This document shows, piece after piece, positions 20,413 to 28,632 of a stretch of 64,000 nt of DNA. The stretch is from assembly GCA_904419075.1 (NCBI GenBank), contig CAJFQM010000008.1:1-64000 (forward strand), read 5' to 3'. Under the pieces are notes generated by a model, which saw only the letters and a list, made by a program, of their open reading frames with translations, did not search any database and was not told where the DNA came from. The position numbers were made by a program, and so were the translations under genes. Position 1 is the first letter of the stretch; each line of letters opens with the position of its first letter. The DNA is from an uncultured Clostridia bacterium (lineage in GTDB: Bacteria; Bacillota; Clostridia; Christensenellales; Borkfalkiaceae).

Positions 20413-21618
20413 TTGTTTCGCCTGCCCGTTTCTTCCCATAGAATCCCTTACGGCGATTTGCACGCGGATACCCTTACGGTTTCCGATATTCCGCCCGCGG
20501 ACGCACTTGCGTATTTTGCCGACTTGAACGAAAATGCGTCTTTGTATTCCGCGGTTCCGCCCGCGAACCCCCTCGCGTATTCAGCCGACCCGCATGTAAG
20601 TGATTATACGGCTTCCGAAGCTCTGTATACGGACGCGCCCACACGTTCTGTCGGCTCACACGCAAGTTCTTTCACGGCTTCCGCCGTTCTACCTGCGGAC
20701 GCGTTCGCGCGTTCTGCCGATTTGCACGAAAATGCGCTCGTATGTTCCGATGCCCCATATGCGGGCGCGGACACGTTTTCCGCCCGCGGCGCCGACGGCT
20801 CTTCTGCCCCGACCGCTTTGCGGGGAGCGGAATTTCTACATAGGAAAAACGCGCAGATCTCCCTTGAAAAGCTCGTCGGGGGAGGTTGTTTTTTACAGTG
20901 CTTCGCATTGTTTACGCCGCCCGACGCCAAGGAACCGTGGAAACGGGCGCAAAGATTTATCGCCGCATTTTGTGCCGCGAAAGGGGAGTTGGAGCGGGCG
21001 GGCATACGCGGGATTCTGACGGTTGAAAACGGCGGAATTTTGGAGGAAAACCTCTCTCGGCTGGGATTTCTGATTTCAGCGGGAATAAAGATGTTCGGAT
21101 TCACCTGGAACGAAGAAAACTGTCTGGGGTTTCCCTGCGGGGAAAGGGGCGGACTCAAACCCTTCGGCCGCCGCGTCGCGGAGGAGCTGTTTTCCCGCGG
21201 CGTTTTCGCGGACGTCTCTCACCTTTCCGACGAGGGAGTATCCGAACTTTCGGAGATGGCCTCTTCGTTTCGCGTGCCCGTGATTGCCAGTCATTCTCTT
21301 TCGCGGGCGGTTTGGCGCCATAAACGGAACCTCACCGACGGGCAGATAAGACGGATAGCCGATACGGGCGGGCTCGTCGGGGTGAATTTCGTGCGGGAGT
21401 TTCTCGGAAAAAAGAGCATTTTCGAACATATCGCGCACATTGTGGATACGGGCGGAGAGGAGGTCATCGCCCTCGGTACGGACTTTGACGGGACGGAGAA
21501 TCCGCTCTATGCGGGGGCGGAGGAAATGCCGCGCTTTTTTGAAGATATGAAAAGGGCGGGGCTTTCGCCCCGCCTGACGGAAAAACTTGCTTACGGGAAT
21601 ATTTCCCGATTGTTTTAA
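20413..21618 (+). CDS. M19 (renal dipeptidase-like) membrane dipeptidase with an internal tandem repeat
   Basis: A 401-residue product if TTG 20413 is the start; no ATG and no Shine-Dalgarno is available before the first metal motif. M19 metal ligands are visible: DLHADTL near residue 16, Glu in ILTVENGG, His in ADVSHLS, VIASHSLSRAV and ALGTDFDGTE. Zinc dipeptidases of this family cleave dipeptides, including D-amino acid ones. Between DLHADTL and HRKNAQISLEKLVGGG, where relatives carry about 15-25 residues, lie roughly 115 residues dominated by four 22-residue repeats. The weak start plus this insertion leave open whether the protein is functional. It replaces the usual neighbour between thiN and rpmB. 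Confidence 0.8.
   Translation: MFRLPVSSHRIPYGDLHADTLTVSDIPPADALAYFADLNENASLYSAVPPANPLAYSADPHVSDYTASEALYTDAPTRSVGSHASSFTASAVLPADAFARSADLHENALVCSDAPYAGADTFSARGADGSSAPTALRGAEFLHRKNAQISLEKLVGGGCFLQCFALFTPPDAKEPWKRAQRFIAAFCAAKGELERAGIRGILTVENGGILEENLSRLGFLISAGIKMFGFTWNEENCLGFPCGERGGLKPFGRRVAEELFSRGVFADVSHLSDEGVSELSEMASSFRVPVIASHSLSRAVWRHKRNLTDGQIRRIADTGGLVGVNFVREFLGKKSIFEHIAHIVDTGGEEVIALGTDFDGTENPLYAGAEEMPRFFEDMKRAGLSPRLTEKLAYGNISRLF
20491..20775 (+). repeat. 66-bp tandem repeat, four copies plus a part, inside the M19 gene
   Basis: Units at 20491-20556, 20557-20622, 20623-20688 and 20689-20754, each exactly 66 bases (22 codons), then a partial unit. The translations align as PPADALAYFADLNENASLYS, PPANPLAYSADPHVSDYTAS, LYTDAPTRSVGSHASSFTAS and LPADAFARSADLHENALVCS. 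The copies are diverged, so this is an old in-frame minisatellite. Confidence 0.85.
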
Positions 21619-21642
21619 GAAAAGAAAAAACAGAGATACGCG

Positions 21643-21672
21643 AAAAAAGACTGCCCGATGAACAGGCAGTCT
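21643..21672 (-). terminator. Terminator for rpmB
   Basis: AGACTGCC (21648-21655) pairs with GGCAGTCT (21665-21672). On the minus strand it is followed by a T run (complement of 21643-21648). Confidence 0.85.
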
Positions 21673-21702
21673 CAATTTTCGCTTAAAGGGGACGCGCGGG
21701 AT

Positions 21703-21885
21703 TTACGCGCGTTCTGCTTTTTTCAGGCATCTGGCGCAGACGTAACCGTTCTTCTCCTTGCCGTCCTGAATAAAAGAGACTTTCTGCACGTTTACTTTGA
21801 ACGTTCTTCTGGTCTTACGGTTGGAATGGCTGACGTTGTTGCCGCTGGCCTGACCCTTACCGCAGATACTGCATACTCTCGACAT
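21703..21885 (-). CDS. rpmB: 50S ribosomal protein L28
   Basis: A 60-residue protein beginning [20 protein letters not shown], then [12 protein letters not shown] and YVCARCLKK. The paired CxxC motifs make it a zinc-binding (C+) form of L28. Start ATG 21885 is preceded by GGGAGGTG. The gene faces away from asp23 on the opposite strand, the conserved Firmicute layout. It binds 23S rRNA near the exit site. Confidence 0.97.
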   Translation of the reverse strand: MSRVCSICGKGQASGNNVSHSNRKTRRTFKVNVQKVSFIQDGKEKNGYVCARCLKKAERA

Positions 21886-21961
21886 ATTGACACCTCCCAA
21901 CGGGATAAATTACCGTACGAATTTTGCAATGCGCGATTCCTTAGCGCAAAACAGTAATAAT

Positions 21962-21990
21962 AATATAGCATTATTTGTCCGAAAAAGCAA
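21962..21990 (-). promoter_or_regulatory. Sigma-A promoter for rpmB
   Basis: On the minus strand, TTGCTT (21985-21990), a 17-bp spacer and TATATT (21962-21967). The leader is about 70 bases. Confidence 0.7.
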
Positions 21991-22050
21991 TTAAAAACGA
22001 GCCCCAAACGACAAAAAAATAAAAAAATATTTGCAAGGGGAAATTTTTAC

Positions 22051-22079
22051 TTGCAATCCTCGTGAAAATAGTGTACAAT
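22051..22079 (+). promoter_or_regulatory. Sigma-A promoter for asp23-dak
   Basis: TTGCAA (22051-22056), a 17-bp spacer and TACAAT (22074-22079), 24 bases before ATG 22104. Confidence 0.7.
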
Positions 22080-22103
22080 AAGAAAGAACTTGGAGAAATA
22101 TCT

Positions 22104-22454
22104 ATGTCAGTCAATACAAGCAACGCTTACGGTAAAATTTCAATATCGGACCTCGCCATCGCCAAGGTCGCCTCGCATACCGCCATGGAATGTTACGGGA
22201 TCGTGGAGATGGTTTCGCGCCGTTTTACCGACAGCCTGTCCGAGCTTTTGAAGAAAGATCTGGGCGGGCGCGGCACAAAAGTGACGACCTCCGGGAACAG
22301 AATCTATATCGACGTATATGTAATGATGAAATACGGTGTTTCCATCAACGCCGTAGCCGAATCCTTAAAGGAAGCGATCAAATACAAAGTGGAAAAATTC
22401 ACGGGAATGATCGTAGATACGGTAAACGTAAACGTCATCGGGGTAAAACTGTAA
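22104..22454 (+). CDS. Asp23/Gls24 (YloU) family protein
   Basis: A 116-residue protein with the Asp23 pattern: YGKISISDLAIAKVASHTAMECYGIVEM, a mid-region GTKVTTSGNRIYIDVYVMMKYGVSI and a C-terminal INAVAESLKEAIKYKVEKFTG then VNVNVIGVKL. ATG 22104 is chosen because GGAG lies 8 bases upstream. Relatives in Bacillus and staphylococci are membrane-associated envelope proteins. It sits before the dak gene, the standard yloU-yloV order. Confidence 0.93.
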   Translation: MSVNTSNAYGKISISDLAIAKVASHTAMECYGIVEMVSRRFTDSLSELLKKDLGGRGTKVTTSGNRIYIDVYVMMKYGVSINAVAESLKEAIKYKVEKFTGMIVDTVNVNVIGVKL

Positions 22455-22464
22455 AGTAACGTTT

Positions 22465-22492
22465 CGCGGGCCGTGATTCGGCACGCGCTTTT
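22465..22492 (+). terminator. Weak terminator-like hairpin after asp23
   Basis: CGCGGGCCG (22465-22473) pairs with CGGCACGCG (22479-22487) with one mismatch, then CTTTTG. It would give partial termination between asp23 and dak. Confidence 0.4.
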
Positions 22493-22644
22493 GTCGTATT
22501 TTTTTACTTAATCAAACGTTTTTCAAGCCGCGTTTTTAATGAGGAACGATAAAGTTCCCGATATTTTGATTTTCAAACCATGTGATTTTTCGCGGCGGCA
22601 GAATACCCCTTTCATTTTTAATTGAGACCAAAGGAGCATGTATA

Positions 22645-24291
22645 ATGCAGAAAACGATAAACAGCACCGAATTCCGCAAGATGATAATGGTCGGTGCGAG
22701 GTTACTTGAAAATAACAGAAGTAAGGTGGACGCGCTCAACGTGTTCCCCGTACCCGACGGAGATACGGGTACGAATATGTCGCTCACGATGCAGTCGGCG
22801 GTGAAAGAACTATCTGCCTGTCAGTCGAACTCGTTTATGGAAATCTGCGACTGTGTTTCCAAGGGCGCATTAAAAGGCGCGCGCGGCAATTCGGGCGTTA
22901 TTCTTTCCCAAATTTTGCGGGGTATTTGTTCCGTGCTCAGGGAATGCGGAAAGGAATTCGACACAAGAACCTTTTCCAAAGCGATGGAAGCGGGCACGAA
23001 AGTAGCGTACGGCGCTGTGTCGGTGCCGAAGGAAGGTACGATCCTGACGGTCATCCGCATGATGAGCGAACATTCTGGAAAAGCGGCGTCGAAAAAGAAG
23101 AATTTTGAAGACTTTTTCGCAGGCGTGATTGCGGAGGGCGACAAAGCGCTCGCCATGACCCCCGAACTTCTGCCCGTGCTCAAAAAAGCGGGCGTCGTGG
23201 ACAGCGGCGGCGTGGGACTCATGACGATATTCCGCGGTTTTTTGGCGGCGCTCACGGGCGAGGACGTCGGAGTGGAAATCCAGACGCAGGCGGCGGAGGA
23301 TAAACCGGAAAACGATTTCGGGGACAATTCGGACATCATCAATCTCGACCTCGGAGAAATTCAGTTCGCCTACTGTACGGAATTTTTCATTATAAACCTG
23401 AAAAAGAGCACGACGCTCGCAGACATCGACAGACTCAGAGAGCGGCTGATGAATTTGGGCGACAGCGTCATCTGTATCGGCGATCTGGAAATGGTCAAAG
23501 TGCACGTGCATACGAATACGCCCGGCGTGGCGCTCACCTACGCGCTGGAACTCGGGGAACTCGACCGCCCGAAAATCGAGAACATGCTCGAACAGAACCG
23601 CCAGCTCCGCGCCAAGCGGGAGGCGGAGAAGAAGGAAATGGGCATGCTTGCCATCTGTGCGGGGCAAGGGCTCGCGGACATTTTCAAAGATTTGTTCGTA
23701 GACCGCATCATCGAGGGCGGGCAGACGATGAACCCGTCGGCGAGCGATATTGCCACGGCGGCGCAGAAGATAAACGCGGAGCATATTTTCGTATTCCCGA
23801 ACAATAAGAATATCATTCTCGCGGCGGAGCAGGCGAAAGCGCTGGCGGAGAACAGAACGATACACGTCATACCGACGAAGAACGTACCGCAGGGCTTTGC
23901 GGCGGCTTTGGAATTCAATCCCGAAGCCAGCGCGGAGGAGAATAAGACGAACATGATTCACGCGATGGACAACGTGAAGGCGGGGCAGGTCACCTATGCG
24001 GTGAGAAATACCAGCATGAACGGTTTCTCCATCAAGCAGGGCGACATCATCGGTCTGGACGACAAAAAAATCCTCGCAAAATCTTCCTCTACGGAAGAGA
24101 CGGTCATGAAGCTGCTGGCGCATATGAAAGAGGATTCTCATCAGGTCATCACGCTGTATTACGGCGAGGACGTGAAGGAGGAAGAAGCGGCGGCGCTTTG
24201 CGAGAAAATCGCGGAAAAATATCCCGACTGCGACGTGGATTACCACAGCGGCGGACAGCCCGTTTATTACTATATCATTTCTTTGGAATAA
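22645..24291 (+). CDS. DAK-domain fatty acid kinase catalytic subunit-like protein (YloV)
   Basis: A 548-residue protein. The N-terminal DhaL-type nucleotide-binding domain holds DALNVFPVPDGDTGTNMSL near residues 32-50 and GARGNSGVILSQI near 80. A middle domain contains VDSGGVGLMTIFRGF. The C-terminal DegV-like lobe has FPNNKNIILAAEQA. The family includes YloV/FakA, which phosphorylates fatty acids bound by a DegV-type FakB partner. A DegV-family gene is present at 34548. AAAGGAGC is the ribosome site. Confidence 0.93.
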   Translation: MQKTINSTEFRKMIMVGARLLENNRSKVDALNVFPVPDGDTGTNMSLTMQSAVKELSACQSNSFMEICDCVSKGALKGARGNSGVILSQILRGICSVLRECGKEFDTRTFSKAMEAGTKVAYGAVSVPKEGTILTVIRMMSEHSGKAASKKKNFEDFFAGVIAEGDKALAMTPELLPVLKKAGVVDSGGVGLMTIFRGFLAALTGEDVGVEIQTQAAEDKPENDFGDNSDIINLDLGEIQFAYCTEFFIINLKKSTTLADIDRLRERLMNLGDSVICIGDLEMVKVHVHTNTPGVALTYALELGELDRPKIENMLEQNRQLRAKREAEKKEMGMLAICAGQGLADIFKDLFVDRIIEGGQTMNPSASDIATAAQKINAEHIFVFPNNKNIILAAEQAKALAENRTIHVIPTKNVPQGFAAALEFNPEASAEENKTNMIHAMDNVKAGQVTYAVRNTSMNGFSIKQGDIIGLDDKKILAKSSSTEETVMKLLAHMKEDSHQVITLYYGEDVKEEEAAALCEKIAEKYPDCDVDYHSGGQPVYYYIISLE

Positions 24292-24367
24292 ACGCATATA
24301 TGTAAATTTTGCGAACGGGAAAGCATAATTATTCAATTTTTTCCGCAGACTGAAATCATGAGAGAAG

Positions 24368-24405
24368 AGGGAGGAAAACTCCCTTGTACGGGGACGGAAA
24401 TCCCC
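24368..24405 (+). other. Two tandem small hairpins in the dak-recG gap
   Basis: AGGGAG/CTCCCT (24368-24384, loop GAAAA) is followed after five bases by GGGGA/TCCCC (24390-24405, loop CGGAAA). They lie just before a strong terminator hairpin and resemble a structured leader RNA. I match them to no known riboswitch class. Confidence 0.5.
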
Positions 24406-24424
24406 TGAATATATAGACGTTACG

Positions 24425-24463
24425 AAAGCGGGGGCGGAGGCAGAGCCTTTCCCCCGCTTTTTT
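24425..24463 (+). terminator. Strong terminator 20 bases upstream of recG
   Basis: AAAGCGGGGG (24425-24434) pairs with CCCCCGCTTT (24451-24460), then TTTTTT. Only 20 bases separate the T run from the recG start, leaving no room for a recG promoter after it. Confidence 0.85.
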
Positions 24464-24483
24464 CTTCCACGGGAGGTATGACC

Positions 24484-26493
24484 ATGAAACTTTCTTCCCT
24501 TCGCATCATCGGCGAAAAGCGGGAAAAGGATTTCAATAAGCTGGGCGTTTTCGACGGGGACGATCTGATCCGTTTTTATCCGCGTGCCTATCTCGACCTC
24601 ACCGAGCGTTCGTCTCTTCGGACGGCGTACCATAACGACATGGCGCTCGTGGCGTGCGAAGTGGTGCAGGTCGCGCCCGTCAATTACATGAGTCGCTTAA
24701 AGACCGTCAAGGCGTACTGCAATCAGGACGGACTGCCGTTTACGGTGGTGTGGTTCAATCAGCCGTATGTGCGGGACAGGCTCAAAACGGGCGAATATCT
24801 CTTTTACGGCCGCGTTCAAAACAAATACGGACAGGTGTCCTTGGTCAATCCCTCGTTTGAGCCGCTCGATAAAAATTACCGTCTGAAAGGGATCGTGCCC
24901 GTCTATTCTTTGAAAGGTTCCCTGACGCAAAAAATCGTTCGCGAAGCGGTGAAGGCGGCGCTTCAAAAAGTCCGGATCGACAGCGTGATTCCCGAAAAGA
25001 TCGTCGAAAAATATGGGCTCAGCCCGCTCGCAAAGTGTTATTTCGATATTCATAATCCGCCCGACATGGCGTCGAAGGACGAGGCGGCGGAGCGCATCGC
25101 GCTCGAAGAATACTTTGTCCTCATTTCCGCTTTCAAGCTGATCAAGGGGGATAAGGAGGACGTCAGGATTCATAAATATACGGCTTCCGCGGCGGACGTC
25201 AAGGGTTTTGCCGACCGTTTCGGGTTTGAATTTACGAACGGGCAGAAACACGCGGTCAACGAAATTTTTGAAAATCTCCATTCCCCGTCGCGCATGAACA
25301 GGCTCCTGCAAGGCGACGTGGGGAGCGGCAAGACGGCGGTGGCGCTCTGCGGCATTTTCATGGCGGTAAAGAGCGGTTATAAGGCGGCGTATCTCTCTCC
25401 GACGGAAGTGCTCGCGGCGCAGAATTACGCGCTTCTTCAAAGGTATTTTCCCGATTATACCGTAGGGTATCTTGCGGGCGGGATGACGGCGAAGGAAAAG
25501 CGGGAACTGAAAGCGCGCCTGAAAAGCGGAGAAATCGACATCGTGTGCGGCACGCACGCGATGCTGCAAGGGGACGTGGAAATTCCCGACCTCTCGTTTA
25601 TCGTCTGCGACGAACAGCACCGCTTCGGCGTGGCTCAAAGGAATGCGCTTGCGGAAAAAGGCGAGGGCGCGGACATGCTGGTCATGAGCGCCACGCCCAT
25701 TCCCCGAACGCTGTCGCTCATCTTTTACGGGGATCTGGACATCACGACGATTTCGGATAAACCCAAGGAGAGGCAGGAGATTGCGACGAGCATCATTTCC
25801 GCTTCCCGCTATGAGGATATGCTGGACTATATCGGCAGGGAAGTCCGCGCGGGCAAGCAGGCGTATTTCGTCTGTTCCAAGATAGACGAGGACGACGAGG
25901 AGGGGACGCTCATCAGCGTCAAGGAGCTGTTCGAGGAATTGAAAACCCGCCTGCCGTTCGTCCGTTTCGCGCTGTTGCACGGGAAGATGAAAGATAAGGA
26001 AAAGTCGGAAATCATGCAGGCGTTCAAGGACGGGAAATACGACTGCCTCGTATCGACGACGGTCATCGAAGTGGGGGTGGACGTGCCGAACGCGACGATT
26101 ATGGTCATTTATAACGCGGAGCGCTTCGGCCTTTCGCAGCTCCATCAGCTCCGCGGGCGCGTGGGGCGAGGCAGCGAAAAGAGTTATTGTTTCCTGTTGA
26201 TGGGCGCGGAGAGCGATACGGCAAGGGAGCGGCTTTTAACGTTAAAGAACAACACGGACGGCTTCAAAATCGCGGAGAAGGATTTGGAGATGCGGGGAAG
26301 CGGCGACTTTTTCGGCACCCGTCAATCGGGGAAGATGCTGAACGAGATACGCAACCTGCAATATCCCGCCAACGTGATTTTCGCGGCGAAGAAGATGTCG
26401 GACGAAGCGTTCGAGGGGCATTACGACACGGAGGAATTGCGCGAAGCGGCGCTGAGAAAATATAACAGCCTGAAAGACGTGGTGCTCAACTGA
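24484..26493 (+). CDS. recG: ATP-dependent DNA helicase RecG
   Basis: A 669-residue superfamily 2 helicase that remodels stalled forks and branched DNA. The N-terminal wedge/OB domain includes FYGRVQNKYGQVSLVNP. Walker A QGDVGSGKTAVAL is near residue 280, the DEQH box in VCDEQHRFGVAQRNAL near 380, then MSATPIPRTL and LRGRVGRGSEKSYC. ATG 24484 is preferred over ATG 24478 because GGGAGG ends seven bases before it. The order dak-recG is normal, but the terminator between the genes is notable. Confidence 0.97.
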   Translation: MKLSSLRIIGEKREKDFNKLGVFDGDDLIRFYPRAYLDLTERSSLRTAYHNDMALVACEVVQVAPVNYMSRLKTVKAYCNQDGLPFTVVWFNQPYVRDRLKTGEYLFYGRVQNKYGQVSLVNPSFEPLDKNYRLKGIVPVYSLKGSLTQKIVREAVKAALQKVRIDSVIPEKIVEKYGLSPLAKCYFDIHNPPDMASKDEAAERIALEEYFVLISAFKLIKGDKEDVRIHKYTASAADVKGFADRFGFEFTNGQKHAVNEIFENLHSPSRMNRLLQGDVGSGKTAVALCGIFMAVKSGYKAAYLSPTEVLAAQNYALLQRYFPDYTVGYLAGGMTAKEKRELKARLKSGEIDIVCGTHAMLQGDVEIPDLSFIVCDEQHRFGVAQRNALAEKGEGADMLVMSATPIPRTLSLIFYGDLDITTISDKPKERQEIATSIISASRYEDMLDYIGREVRAGKQAYFVCSKIDEDDEEGTLISVKELFEELKTRLPFVRFALLHGKMKDKEKSEIMQAFKDGKYDCLVSTTVIEVGVDVPNATIMVIYNAERFGLSQLHQLRGRVGRGSEKSYCFLLMGAESDTARERLLTLKNNTDGFKIAEKDLEMRGSGDFFGTRQSGKMLNEIRNLQYPANVIFAAKKMSDEAFEGHYDTEELREAALRKYNSLKDVVLN

Positions 26494-26500
26494 AATCGGC

Positions 26501-26544
26501 AAAGCCGCGGGACGCGGAAAAGTTTTGCGTTCCGCGGCTTTTTT
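26501..26544 (+). terminator. Terminator after recG
   Basis: AAAGCCGCGGGACGC (26501-26515) pairs with GCGTTCCGCGGCTTT (26527-26541) with one wobble or mismatch, then TTTTTT. Confidence 0.9.
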
Positions 26545-26557
26545 CTTTGCATAAACA

Positions 26558-26586
26558 TTGACGGAACGCGGAATTTGTAGTATAAT
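26558..26586 (+). promoter_or_regulatory. Sigma-A promoter for the his operon
   Basis: TTGACG (26558-26563), a 17-bp spacer and TATAAT (26581-26586). The leader is only about a dozen bases, so no T-box or leader-peptide attenuator is possible. Confidence 0.8.
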
Positions 26587-26604
26587 AAAAGAGGAGTTTA
26601 ATTA

Positions 26605-27795
26605 TTGCGTATGAATCATTATAAATTGCCTGCGGGCGTGCAGGATTTGCTGCCCGAAGAATACTACAACGTTTCCCTGCTTACGGAAAAGCTGAAAAAT
26701 AAATTCCGTCTGGCGGGCTGTCGGTTCTTGGAGAGCTCCGCCATCGAATATTACGATACGTTTGCGGAAATCCGCAACCGTATCCCGCAGCGTCAGATGT
26801 TCAAGATGACGGACGGCGACGGCTCGCTGTTGGTGCTCCGCCCCGACATGACGCTCGCGGTTGCGCGGATGGCGGCGACGAAGCTCAAAGACCCTTCGGG
26901 CCGCTTCGCGTACGTTTCGGAGGTCTGGAACAACGCGGAGACGGCGGGAAACATGTCCCGCCGCGGATACTTGCAGGCGGGCGTGGAATTTTTGGGCGTG
27001 AGCGGCGCGTTTTCCGACGCACAGGCGATCGCGTTCGCCGTGGAGTGCATGAAGGAGACGGGACTCGACGATTTCACGGTAGATGTGGGACACGTGGGAT
27101 TTTTCAAGGGCCTGCTTTCGGGACTGGGCGTGAACGAGGAGTATACGGAAAAGGTCCGCGTCTCCATCAACGCCAAGGACTCGGTGGGTACGATGCTCGC
27201 CTTGAAGGAAGCGGGAGTGGACGGCCGCGCGGCGGAGGCTCTGCTCTCTCTCCCGTCGCTGTTCGGCGGGGAGGAGGTATTTTCCCGCGCGGAGAAGCTG
27301 ACGGAAGATAAGGGCGCGCTTTCCGCTCTCGAACATCTCAAAAAGGTGCATGCGCTCCTCAAAGAATTCGGTTTGGAAAAATACGTCTCTTTCGACTTGG
27401 GAACGGTCAAGAGCCTGTCCTATTATTCGGGAATCGTCTTTACGGGGCTGACGGGCGCTTTGGGCGCGCCCGTCCTGAGCGGCGGCCGCTACGATTATCT
27501 CGCGGACGATTTCGGGAAACATATCCCCGCCGTGGGGTTCGCCATGGGCTTGAAGCGCATTCTCATGGCGCTGGAAAGCAAGGGAAAGGTGGAAAAGCTC
27601 CCCGCGCCCGACGCGGTCATCGTGGCAAAGGAAGGCGCCGAGGCGACGGCATATAGGGAGTACCTCCGTTTAACGGGGGAGGGAAAGACCGCCGATCTGT
27701 ATACGGGAAGCGAGAAAGAGGGAATACGCTATGCGGCGGAGAGAAACGCGAAATGCGTTCTCGTCGCGGAGAAAGAGGGGGTGAAACGCTTATGA
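26605..27795 (+). CDS. hisZ: ATP phosphoribosyltransferase regulatory subunit HisZ
   Basis: A 396-residue HisRS-like protein without aminoacylation function that activates short-form HisG. Seen: PAGVQDLLPEEYY, QMFKMTDGDGSLLVLRPDMTLAVAR (motif 2 region) and SYYSGIVFTGLTG then LSGGRYDYL. TTG 26605 sits eight bases from GAGGAG, while ATG 26611 is 14 bases away, so TTG is the likelier start; both keep the N-terminus. It shares an ATGA overlap with hisG. The C-terminal 100 residues look like the anticodon-like domain. Confidence 0.93.
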   Translation: MRMNHYKLPAGVQDLLPEEYYNVSLLTEKLKNKFRLAGCRFLESSAIEYYDTFAEIRNRIPQRQMFKMTDGDGSLLVLRPDMTLAVARMAATKLKDPSGRFAYVSEVWNNAETAGNMSRRGYLQAGVEFLGVSGAFSDAQAIAFAVECMKETGLDDFTVDVGHVGFFKGLLSGLGVNEEYTEKVRVSINAKDSVGTMLALKEAGVDGRAAEALLSLPSLFGGEEVFSRAEKLTEDKGALSALEHLKKVHALLKEFGLEKYVSFDLGTVKSLSYYSGIVFTGLTGALGAPVLSGGRYDYLADDFGKHIPAVGFAMGLKRILMALESKGKVEKLPAPDAVIVAKEGAEATAYREYLRLTGEGKTADLYTGSEKEGIRYAAERNAKCVLVAEKEGVKRL

Positions 27796-28415
27796 TTACG
27801 GTGGCGCTCGCAAAGGGCAGGCTGGCGAACGAGAGCGCGGAGCTCTTTGAAAAATGCGGTATCGATGCGTCGGTCGTCTTTTCGGACACGCGGAAGCTGG
27901 TGCTGGAAAGCGCGGATAAAAAATTTTCGTTCTTTTTAGTCAAGCCGTCGGACGTTCCCACGTATGTGGAATACGGGATAGCGGATATGGGAATCGTCGG
28001 AAAGGACACCCTTCTCGAACACGAGAAAGATTTGTACGAAATGCTGGATCTGAAATTCGAGCCGTGTAAACTGTGCGTGGCGGGCTATCCCGAGAAGAAG
28101 GAGCTTTTGACCAATCCGCACCTTCGGGTTGCGACGAAATACGTGCACACCGCGCGGAAGCTGTACGCGGGGCGCGGCGAGGACGTGGAGATCATTCCGC
28201 TGAACGGTTCGATCGAGCTGGCGCCCGTCACGGGGCTTTCGGACGTGATTTTCGACGTGGTGCAGACGGGCTCGACGCTTCGGGCGAACGGGCTGGTGGT
28301 CTTGGAGGAAGTATTCGACGTTTCCGCGCGGCTGGTGGTGAATAAAGTCAGCTTGAAGAGGAAGGCGGACGTGATTTTGCCGATTATAGACAGAATGAAA
28401 GCAATCGTCGGATAG
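27792..28415 (+). CDS. hisG: ATP phosphoribosyltransferase, short form
   Basis: A 207-residue enzyme condensing ATP with PRPP, the first step of histidine synthesis. It begins MITVALAKGRLANE; VEYGIADMGIVGKDTLLEH and the PRPP-binding stretch DVVQTGSTLRANGL follow. At this length it lacks the C-terminal regulatory domain of long HisG and depends on the neighbouring HisZ. ATG 27792 overlaps the hisZ stop. It is followed by an unusual 217-base gap before hisD. Confidence 0.97.
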   Translation: MITVALAKGRLANESAELFEKCGIDASVVFSDTRKLVLESADKKFSFFLVKPSDVPTYVEYGIADMGIVGKDTLLEHEKDLYEMLDLKFEPCKLCVAGYPEKKELLTNPHLRVATKYVHTARKLYAGRGEDVEIIPLNGSIELAPVTGLSDVIFDVVQTGSTLRANGLVVLEEVFDVSARLVVNKVSLKRKADVILPIIDRMKAIVG

Positions 28416-28632
28416 TTTCGGAAAATATATACTTCGCGATACTGCGTCACATTTGCGTTTTCCTCGGGTCATTTACGCAAAGTAAACTCCCCGTCGGAAA
28501 TCCGCATGTTCCTTGTCTCACTCGTATCTATTTCCCGAAACGGCGGGACGAAAGTGGCGCAATCCGTTGTCGCGCTTGCGTTTTTCGGTTTTTCCGAATC
28601 TGTTTTTTCAAATCAAAAGAGGAGATTTTGTC
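28416..28632. other. 217-base non-coding gap inside the his operon
   Basis: Unlike the overlapping genes around it, this gap has no Shine-Dalgarno-led ORF. A hairpin TTTGCGT/ACGCAAA spans 28452-28481, and the rest is T/C-rich. No T run follows the hairpin. A consensus promoter was not found. It looks like inserted non-coding DNA. Confidence 0.5.

Noticed and set aside
24368-24405. Guanidine-II (mini-ykkC) riboswitch before recG
   Set aside because: Two tandem hairpins are present, but their loops are GAAAA and CGGAAA rather than paired ACGR loops, and recG is not a known member of that regulon.
22870-24633. A 587-codon minus-strand open frame
   Set aside because: It is antisense to the dak gene and the recG start, with no ribosome site and shadow composition.
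26558-26611. T-box or leader-peptide attenuator before the his operon
   Set aside because: The predicted leader is about a dozen bases, too short for a T-box or leader peptide.
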